From Haematococcus lacustris (lineage: Eukaryota > Chlorophyta > Chlorophyceae > Chlamydomonadales > Haematococcaceae), in NCBI GenBank assembly GCA_030144725.1, contig JASKMD010000003.1, forward strand, positions 5,008,390 to 5,072,389: a stretch of DNA of 64,000 nucleotides, written 5' to 3'. A model generated the notes under the pieces. That model had not been told where the DNA came from. It did not search any database and was given only the letters and a program-made list of their open reading frames with translations. Shown one piece after another: positions 55,442-64,000 of this stretch. The stretch's first letter is position 1. Every line of letters begins with the position of its first letter. A program made the translations under genes and the position numbers.

Positions 55442-58400
55442 ATGGGATGTATTTTCTCACGTCCTGACCATTCATCACCTTCCCCAGAACTAACCAGTGT
55501 ACATGACAAGGTGAGTGGGTGCCAGTGCTCCTCTCAAATTATTCCCTATACCATGTGTACCTATCACTGCACCTCACTCATCAGGCCGCAAAAGCAGAAT
55601 CAGGTCCCCTCACCAGGGGTGGAGTCATGTTCCCACGCACATGGCATGGGCGCCTACCTCCTACACTGTTGCCTGACCCGGTGACGAGGCTGTAGCCTAG
55701 AGCTGGCACAGCAAACATGCACTGCTTGTAAGCTGCTGACAGCTCGAGAAGGGGCCACACACAGGTGTGCCTCAGCAAGCTGTAGCTGCTGCTGGGTCTT
55801 GGGTGGCTAGTCTCGCCGCCGCTTGTACCCCAGCTCATGGTACTACTTTCCCTTGGCTAGCAGAGCTTGCAGGTTTGGCCACTAGCACAGCTCCAGCGGG
55901 CGCCACCTGCTCTCCCCAATGCGCTGCATGTTTAGCGCTGCATTGCAGTCCCTGTCTACCCCCCTGCCTGGCTGTGGTGCTGGGGGGGGTGGGCTGGCCA
56001 GCCTTGCCCTTGCCTTGCCTCTGCCCTTGGTGGGCTGTGTGGGCTCAGCTGCCCGATCAGCCTTGGTGGTTGGTGAGTGGTTTAGTTGGTAAAGGGTGAC
56101 TCCTACAATTGAGAGGTCGCGAAACCGATGTGCAGTCACGCTCCTTAAGGACAGTAGTTTTCTCTCTTTCTTGCGCTGTGTGGGCTCAGCTGCCTGTTCA
56201 GCCTTGATGCGCTTGCTGCGCTTGGCTGGCGGGGGAGTGCCTTTGGCTTGGGCCCAGGCTGAGAGGCCGCTAGCTGTCTGGCTGCATGGAGCACTTTAAG
56301 GCCCGCACTGGCTGGTCTCGCTGCTTGCTCCAGGCTGGGCGCAGCCGCCGGCGGTGCACCTGTCCTGCTGGGGGCTTCCAGCCTGCAGGCCTGATGGCCC
56401 TGCGTTTCTTTGCCGCTTGGCTTTCCTGTTTGGGAGCTACTCTGACACGGTTGGTGCAGAACCCATCCACTAGCACCACCCTGCCCCGCCGTCTGTGCCC
56501 CTGCGCCTGCACACCACCTTGCAGCAGGCTCGCACCACCGCTTCAGCAAACCACCCTCCCCAGGTGTTGATGCCAGCTGCGCCAAATGATGGCACCAGCT
56601 GCTTGACGCAGTTTATAGCGCTTCATTGACACCTTGCCCATCTCCTCCTCCAGCTTCGGTCATGCACACAAGGCAAATAGGGTGGCTGACATAGTTGCAC
56701 CAGGTAAGGCATGGTACAGTTCACTACTCTTTCACATTATGCCCACCCACCACCTCCCAGTACATAACCCACCCACCCTTCCCGAAGAAATGCTCCAGTT
56801 CCACTTCCCAATGCATAACCCAACCACCCTCGCCTACACTCTGAACTGCTCCAGTGCCCGGTTTTGGGTTCCGTACAGCCTCAGCCGCTGCCGTGCCCAC
56901 TGGGGGTCTAGGTACATCTCCCACACCGCGTCCCAGGTGGCCAGGGTGACGGTGATTTGCTTTAGTTGCCCTCCAGGGAGGTGTCAGTTGCGGTGGCTGC
57001 TGCCAGGTGCTGGAAGTGGGGCTTGACCGGTGCTAGCCACCGCTCAGTTTCTCGTTGGTCGCGTCGGTCTCTCGGCCTCTCATTGCTTGCCTTGTGAAGA
57101 ATAAGGGCCTGCAATTGCATCGACAAGAGCAATGTCTGTCCACACAGCACGGAGCTCATACATACAATGCGGAGCACGGCGTAACAACGTATCGCAGACA
57201 CTTTGCCGGGCGCTGCTTTTGTTTTACGGTGCTGTTCCGCTTCTTCCGAGTCAATGCGCCGCTATGTACTATGCTTTGGGACGTCACACGATTGTCACAG
57301 CCAGGAAGGCTGTCCAACAACACTTTGGCAGCACTGCAGAACCAGGTGCTGTCGTGCCTATTGCATCACAGACAATCACCGCCATACCTGTTTGCAGCTT
57401 CAAGATGGGCAGGTCGAGACGGGTAACAGCAGTGATAAGCAGACAACGGCCACCACCGCGGAGAGCACAGTGGCCCGGGTGATCAATATCGGAGCCAGCA
57501 GTGCTACCAAGGCGACTGCCTCTGACTCCTTGGCCACAGCCAGTGAGCCATCAGAGCAGGGCAAGGCAGCGGTCTCAGCACAGCCACAGGAAGGGTCAGA
57601 GGCCAAGGAGCAGAGGCAGAAGCAGGCGCCGCCAGTGGTGTCTGGTGATGAGGTGGACTTTGTTTTCAGCGCAATCAAAAAATTGTTGGGCAGCCCGCAG
57701 AGCGCAGTGGATGTGCAGACGCTGAAGGTGCTGACCCGCAATGAGGCGGAGGTCAAGCTTGCGCAGTGGTCAGAGCTGGGCAAGGTGGTGGTGGACTGGA
57801 CCTCACCCTTGATAGCAATGCTGCCCTTCGGCCCACCAATGGCAGCGGTTATCGGCGGCATCTATAACCGAGCTGCACAGGTGCTGGACTGCTACCACGC
57901 TGCTGTGCTAGCTGGTTGGCAGACCTGTTTTAGGTTGGGGCTGCAGCCTGCTGGCAATAACTACAGTGTCCTGTTTGTGCTGCCCCTGCAGGCTGCCGTT
58001 AATTCAGCCAACTGTGCCCAGCTGCTGGACCTGGTGCAGCAGTGTGACAGGCAGCTGGCCAAGCTTCTGTGTGGTGTCCAGGAGCAGCAGGGCGGCTTGA
58101 AGGTGCCGGATGACGCCAGACAGGGCTTGCTCACCATGGCTGAGCTGCTGGTGGAGGCGGGCCATGTGATGGCCTCGTACAGTCGGCACGGCTTCCTGAT
58201 GCGTGCCATCATGAGCAACATTCACAAGGCTGACTTTGAGAGCCTGGATGCGCAGCTCAGGGCGGCCATGCAGGTGGGTGCTGCTGACACCCCTGATGCT
58301 GGCTGCCTGGTGCTGCACCTCTGCTGTGTGCCGGGCTGCTGATTGCAGGAGACGTGTTTTGCCATGACGGTGGAGCTGGTCATTACGCAAGGAACTTACA

Positions 58401-61400
58401 CGGATGAGATGGCAGCCTTCCGTGCAGCAGTGTGCGAGGCTGCTGAGCTGCCTGAAAGCAAAGCAGAGCAGGCAGTGAAGAAGCTGCAGCAGTCCGAACC
58501 CGAGCTGCTGCGTAGGTTGCTAAAGCAGCACGGCAGCCTCGCAGACCAGGTCATTGTGTCAGAGCTGGAGGCGTTGAGTGCAGAATTGAAGGGCCTGAAG
58601 TCGGACATAGCAGACGTGAAGTCCCAGCTTGCTCAGCTTCAAGACTCCCAAGACAAGGCGGCTGCCAGGGGCCCAGTGGCGCTGCCCAAGTACCTGCAGA
58701 CCTGGTGGAAGGACACAGTGGGCAAGCTGATAGGGCGAGTGGCGAACAGCGTCTTCCTTGCTCACCTGGTCAACTGGTTCAAAAAAGAAGGGTACGTCCA
58801 TGTTGGGTTCGTCACATGTCACTGCCCAGCCTTGTTTTACCTCAGACAAGCGCATGCATGATCATGCATGTGATGAAGAGGGAGTATGTGTGTGTATGCA
58901 GGTTGGAGAGGACCTTGGCTGAGTATGATGAAACATTGCGTGAGGAGGGAGTGCTGCCACTGCCCCTAGATCAGGAACATGTGTACCTGCATCGCGTCGT
59001 CATGCCTCTGATGGACAAGGACGAGGACGGCTATGTGGTGGGTGGTCATTTTCACATGGTGCTGCGCTGACGTGTCCGTGAAGTAGAAGCAGTGTGTGTC
59101 AGTTATTGTTTCGTTTGCCAAGTTGCAAGCCGCAAGGTCAGGTCAGGTCAGGTCAAGCCTTAGGTCAGGTCAAAACACATTGCCCAGGTGAAAATGTCAC
59201 TGTAGTTTACGCAAAGTTGCAGGTCAAGGGTCATGACCATTTCATAGCGCGAAGCGACCTAAAGTATTTCATGCAACAGCGAACGCTATACATAATGCTA
59301 AAAAAGAACACTAGCTTATTGCAATTCACAGCGTACGTAAACAGCGCTTAAACAAGCACGCTGGTGTGTATGCCTTCTCAGCTGCACGCATCGTCATCGT
59401 GATCATGCTGCCCACTGCCACTGGCACTATAGACACAGAAAGAGCACAGCAAGGCAAAGAGCACAGCAAGGCACACTGCTTCGCGTCGTCATTTAGCGTT
59501 TGGGGATCTAGTCTTTTGTCAAGCTTGTGGCTCACCGGCTGCACACTGTACGGATGACATTGACTAAGCATACTATCGACGCGGAGTGGCCGTTCTGGGG
59601 TGCGCATGAGGTCGCTATTCAAATGGAGTGCTGCCTCCATTCGCCGTCCGAGGAAAAGTGGGGGGGAAGTGAGGTCAATGATGCAGACTCCGAAAGTACG
59701 TAACCCTGCTACTGCTGCCGCCCTGTATGGCCCTCATTTCTTGCAGACCCGTTCAGAGCTCAACTATTTGCATCAACTGGGAATTGAGTATGCAAAGACA
59801 GTCGCACATGGCTTGCCTGAGGGCTTGCCTGATCTACTGGACACCTTATTCCTGGTGTGCTTCTTCAGCGGCACCTCAACTCACTCTGGGGAAGCGTAGG
59901 TCCAGGCTGTCAAGCCAGCTCACCTGCCATTCATTGATAGATAGGTGGCTTACACCGCTTAAGCCGTCAGCCGTTAGGCTGCTTGGCCGCCCTCCCCCTC
60001 CACCCGCCATTCATTGCAACTGAAAACCTGGTTAGTAATGTAGCCATGTGTGCCATAGGTCAATGTGCCATAGTGGGTGGTTGGGCCTGGCCAGTGCTGC
60101 TGCTGTGGGGCTCACCATGTCAGATGTCACCATGTCTCAAGTTTCTCCCTTCTGCCCTCTATCGTATGTCTTACTGAGGCAGGGCTTTGACCGTAAAGTA
60201 GCCATCAAGAAGCTGGAGAGCGCTGGAGTGCTGGCCTTGATGTGCAGCAAGCTGCAGGCAAGTCCCATACATGCTGCTGCTCCTGTGTTGCCCTCTCCCA
60301 GCTCCTTGACCCATCAACCATCCATAAACCATCATAGACCCACTGTTGCTGACCAGGTGGCTGAGGTGATGCGCAGCTACAGAATTGCTCAGCTGCTGGA
60401 TGAGTACCACCCAGGCAGCCGGCAATGGATGTACACCCGGGTCAATGACTGGCTCAATGCTAGCAGCAGCAGCAGCCCTGGTGATGAGGGTGCAGCCTCC
60501 CGCCTGTTCCTGCTCCTGGCTGACGCGGGCATGGGCAAGAGCGTGTTCAGTGCGGTCATGCACACCAAGCTGGTGGTGCGGGGCAACAAGGACAGCAGCC
60601 TGGTCATGGTGAGTGAGGCCCTGCCTATGGACCAAGAAAGAGCGTGTTCAGCAATCCCTAAGGACCAGGTTCAGCTGCAACCAAAAGCAGTATTCCTTAC
60701 CACCCGAAGCATGGCTAAAGTGTGCATACTGCCTCCGCTGCTGCTGCCACAGGCTCACCATTTCTTCACTGTGGGCCACACCAGGTCTCAAGGCCGGACC
60801 ATGCTGCTCTGCCTGGCACTGCAGCTGGCTGAGAAGCTGCCGGGCCTGGCTGACCTGCTGCTGCCAGTGGTGGAGAAGCACGGCAACGCCACCAAGCTGT
60901 CCATGCAGGACATATTCACCAGGTGCACAGCCTGGCTGCTGCCCTGCCCCCTCCCTCTCCCCCAGTAGCTAGCAGCCCCCTGCACCTGCTGCTGCTGCTG
61001 ACTGCAGCTTCCTGCTGGAGCCACTCTTGGAGCTGGACAAGGGTTTGCAGCCAGAAGCACCCCGGCCCTTTGTCCTGCTGCTGCTGGACGCGTTGGATGA
61101 GGCGGATGACGGTGGCAGGGGGTGGCAGCCAGTCACCGCCCTCATTGCCAAGGAGTGAGTGGCCTGCCTGCCCAGGCACGTCAAAAATGTCAATACCTCT
61201 GTCAATCACACGGCTTGGCCAGCACAAACATCAATCACACTGGTTTGCCGAGGCCATAACAACGTACTGCAGCACACCTCTGCTGTGACCCTTCTGGCCA
61301 GCCTCTCTTGTTGCTGCCTAACTCACTTGATCTGCCTGCTGTGGTGCCCACCCCTGTCCAGGTTCCTGCGGCTGCCAGTGTGGGTGCGTGTCCTGCTGAC

Positions 61401-64000
61401 TGCGCGGCCCCAAGTGGAGCCAGCCTTTGACGCCTGGAAGCTTACGCCAAAGGAGTGGATCAAGCCTGAGGCACTGCAGAACGAGGCTGACATGTTAGCT
61501 CTGCTGAGATGGCGGCTGGGTCAGGGCCGTTTGGTGGCAGACTGTGACCTGGAAGCCGCCGCCCAGCTGATGCTGGAAAAGAGCTCAGGGCAGTTCATAT
61601 ACACCAAGTATGGTGCGTGTGACAAGCTTCAGCTCGCTCCGCCCGCTGTATGTCCATTGCCGCGTCCCCACTGCCCCACATGTGCCCCACTGTATGTCGT
61701 GGTCCTTAGCACGCTCTACCCAGATGCTGTGTGTCGCTGTCCAGCTGGCTCCTGTAGTGCTTTTGTAGTGCCACCTCTGTGTTTTGTAATTGTTGGTGCC
61801 AGTGCACAATGCTGCCATCCTGACCCACTGCCTGCTTGCAGCCTTTGACAACCTGGCAGAGAAGAAAACATGGGCACTGCAGGAGCTGGAGGCGCGGTTG
61901 CCCAGCGGGCTGGAGGGCATGTACCACCGGGTGCTGAGCACGCTGCAGGAGGCCCTTGAGGCTGAGCGGCCTGACCTGCTGGAGCTGCTTCGCACCCGCT
62001 TGCTGCCTGTCCTGGTGGCATGCCTGGAGCCTCTGACGGTGCAAGAGCTGGCTTGGGCTACAGGCTGTGAAGCAGACACCAGCAAGGTGGGCAGCACAGC
62101 CAGCTGCTACCATTGCCATGCTGTTGTCCGGGTTGACCTCTGTGATGCCCCAGGGTGGATGTGGCTGACAGTTCTGATGATGTTAACCCACCATCATCAC
62201 CATGATGCTCCAGCTGATGCCGTTGAATGACATCATGCCACTGGCATTCTATGAAGCCCCAGCCAGCAATTGCAGTATCTTGGGCCCCTGGCCCTGCCCT
62301 GCAGGTGCAGCAGCTGGTGGGGCTGCTGGCCAACCTGTTCCCTTGCCGTCCTGCCGGCTCAGACCAGCAGGAGCGTGTGGCCCCCTACCACAAATCAGTG
62401 CTAGACTGGCTGACCTCCGCGGCGGGCATGTCTGCTGGCCAGTTCCATGTCAACACGCAGGAGGGCCACCTCCTACTGGCCAGCGCTTGCCTCCAGCAGG
62501 CCAAGCACTGTGTTGTTATGTGCGAACCCCACAGCACATTGAGCTATACAAGCACTGGCCTGGGCTACAGCTTGCGGCATGCGGTGGCGCATGCCTGCCT
62601 GTCAGGCGATGCTGATGTACTCCAGACCCTGATCCTGGAGTTTGGCTTTTGGCAGGCTACCTACACAGCAGGTAAGTTAGGCCAGGCTGCCTGCCTGCCT
62701 GCCTTTGCCTGTCCCATCACTGGTGTAGCAGTCCAGCCATGCTAGCACTCAGGCCTGCCTGCATCGTGTTGCCCAGGTTATGGGCCTGATGTGCTGAGGG
62801 ACGTGATGGGCCTGAGCCAGCAAGCCCCGGCTGCTTGCCAGCCAATAGTCCTGGATGTGGCCCACTGGCTGCGCATGTGCAGCAACACCCTGGTCAAATA
62901 TCCATGGTGGGTGGTCAGGCCTGGTCAGTGCTGCTGTTGTGGGGCCTCACCCGGTCAGGTCCCTCACGCTTCTTCCTTTCGCCCTGTGTCGTATGTCTTG
63001 CTGCCTGGTGTGGAGTAATGGTACCAAACAATTACTTGCAGGGCGGCATTGCAGCTGGCCAGAGATGCCCCCCACAACAGCTTTGTGGCCAAGCGAGCTG
63101 CCTCCTTGCCCAACCAGCCTGCAGCCAGCCTATTGACAAAGGAGGACGACTGGACAGCCTGCCTGGCCGTGCTGAATGGCCATGGACATTTCGTCAGAAC
63201 TGTGGCCACAAATGGCAGGGTCATTGCTTCAGGCTCTGATGACAAGACAGTGAGGTGGGTGGCAGCCTCCAGTGACTGAGGTACTGAGGGCATCAGTGAA
63301 CAAGTGCACTGCCAGGGTGCCTCTGCCTGGTGGGATACCCTACCGTCCATCCACCAGGTGTGCTGCTGCTGCTTTCCCTTGCTATACAAAGCCATGCATA
63401 TACACAGCCTATGCCTATGCCTATGCCTATGCCTATGCCTATGCCTATGCCTATGCCTATGCCTATGCCTATGCCTATGCCTATGCCTATGCCTATGCCT
63501 ATGCCTATGCCTATGCCTATGCCTATGCCTATGCCTATGCCTATGCCTATGCCTATGCCTATGCCTATGCCTATGCCTATGCCTATGCCTATGCCTATGC
63601 CTATGCCTATGCCTATGCCTATGCCTATGCCTATGCCTATGCCTATGCCTATGCCTATGCCTATGCCTATGCCTATGCCTATGCCTATGCCTATGCCTAT
63701 GCCTATGCCTATGCCTATGCCTATGCCTATGCCTATGCCTATGCCTATGCCTATGCCTATGCCTATGCCTATGCCTATGCCTTGCCTATGCCTATGCCTA
63801 TGCCTATGCCTATGCCTATGCCTATGCCTATGCCTATGCCTATGCCTATGCCTATGCCTATGCCTATGCCTATGCCTGTGCCTATGCCTATGCCTATGCC
63901 CATTGCTTCAGCTTACCCAAGCGAGCATCAACATCATTGTCATTGTATTGTACATGTTGCAAGCATGTCATGCCTCACCACTTCAGCAACATGGTGTTGC
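55442..64000 (+). CDS. STAND NTPase: lipidated N-terminus, coiled coil, NACHT domain and WD40 start (continues past window)
   Basis: Fourteen exons join in phase: 55442-55510, 57398-58273, 58349-58791, 58902-59037, 59747-59854 (or to 59895), 60183-60257, 60357-60608, 60753-60922, 61008-61154, 61362-61612, 61842-62086, 62305-62671, 62777-62906, 63042-63254; at least 1160 residues. Exon 1 encodes MGCIFSRPDHSSPSPELTSV: Gly2 and Cys3 fit N-myristoylation and palmitoylation. Exon 3 has a coiled coil (ELEALSAELKGLKSDIADVK). Exon 4 has DKDEDGYV, EF-hand-like. Exon 7 has the P-loop LLLADAGMGKSVFS (about residues 620-632). Exon 9 has Walker B FVLLLLDALDEAD and exon 10 has LLTARP. Exon 14 starts a WD40 repeat (VLNGHGHFVRTV, GRVIASGSDDKTVR). 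NACHT-WD40 proteins are signal-sensing switches; the ligand is unknown. Intron 6 starts with GC. Intron 1 holds Fanzor copy C antisense. Confidence 0.85.
55680..57060 (-). mobile_element. Fanzor/TnpB-like pseudogene, copy C
   Basis: Minus-strand blocks: WLAPVKPHFQHLAAAT (about 57045-57000), TWDAVWEMYLDPQWARQRLR (about 56940-56880), GRVVLVDGFCTNRV (about 56495-56450), and RuvC-III GVDRDCNAALNMQRIGESRW (about 55965-55905). The glutamate of VDEFRTS is Gly here and RTS is CTN. Stops follow LELC and occur again in the tail, and RuvC-I is absent, so this copy is dead and 5'-truncated. A tRNA-like insertion splits the linker at 56069-56174. It lies antisense inside intron 1 of the STAND gene. Confidence 0.75.
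56069..56174 (+). mobile_element. tRNA-like (SINE-like) insertion inside Fanzor copy C
   Basis: TGGTTTAGTTGG (56078-56089) fits a pol III A box, and GGTCGCGAAACC (56115-56126) approximates a B box. The 106-bp segment is flanked by 35-bp near-identical direct repeats, 56034-56068 and 56175-56209 (GCTGTGTGGGCTCAGCTGCC...). Copy A has this 35-bp sequence only once at the matching place (about 7318), so the segment is an insertion that duplicated its target. It is not a functional tRNA: the B box has an extra base. Confidence 0.5.
60071..60182 (+). repeat. Intron-like repeat unit, copy 1
   Basis: GTGGGTGGTTGGGCCTGGCC...CGTATGTCTTACTGAGGCAG, itself bounded by GT and AG, at the end of intron 5 of the STAND gene. 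It shares most of its length with 62907-63010. Confidence 0.6.
62907..63041 (+). repeat. Intron-like repeat unit, copy 2 (intron 13)
   Basis: Begins exactly at the exon 13 donor with GTGGGTGGTCAGGCCTGGTC, includes AGTGCTGCTGTTGTGGGGCC and TCGTATGTCTTGCTG as in copy 1, and ends at the exon 14 acceptor. Confidence 0.6.
63408..63899. repeat. (CCTATG)n microsatellite, about 82 copies
   Basis: Near-pure hexanucleotide tract, with a base loss at about 63781 and one variant unit near 63877, in the intron after the last exon found in the window. Confidence 0.97.

Overview
This is a nuclear contig of a green alga, most likely a chlamydomonadalean (volvocine or Haematococcus-like) species; the organism is an inference. 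The basis is GC-rich coding with many short phase-conserved introns, a pherophorin-type wall protein, a chloroplast TGD2-like lipid-transport subunit, a plant-type complex I subunit, and long low-complexity repeats in introns. I built gene models by hand by matching splice sites and reading-frame phase across exons. Most long open frames here are shadows or run through satellites.

Layout. 1-480: edge of a decayed Fanzor/TnpB-like element. 1243-3146 (-): complex I subunit B17.2/NDUFA12. 3546-3768: short deletion derivative of the Fanzor-bearing element. 4370-6245 (-): small secreted Reeler-like protein. 6745-9250: rearranged Fanzor copy A. 9959-14699 (+): TGD2-like MCE protein. 14.9-16.0 kb: a small gene (-) next to a transposon end. 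16848-24575 (+): modular Cys-rich/Pro-rich protein ending in a pherophorin domain, with Fanzor copy B antisense in one intron. 24.6-29.2 kb: mostly empty, with one frameshifted coiled-coil frame. 29193-40749 (+): 19-exon FtsJ-like methyltransferase whose introns hold microsatellites and a 0.9-kb TIR element. 40951-42101: 1.15-kb pentanucleotide satellite. 42804-54429: a large inverted repeat with two 1742-bp arms enclosing a minus-strand gene. That gene is split by a 3580-bp TIR transposon, and the right arm is split by a 2632-bp TIR transposon. 55442-end (+): an N-terminally lipidated STAND NTPase (NACHT plus the first WD40 repeat) that runs off the window, with Fanzor copy C antisense in intron 1.

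The host genes are unrelated housekeeping, wall and signalling functions, not an operon. The common thread is dense transposon activity: at least four relics of one Fanzor family, three TIR elements with readable target-site duplications or ends, nested insertions, and repeat-filled introns. The most unusual items are the Fanzor family, whose members have all lost the first zinc-finger cysteine pair; the TIR element whose removal restores a reading frame exactly; the near-identical inverted repeat; and the STAND receptor-like gene.
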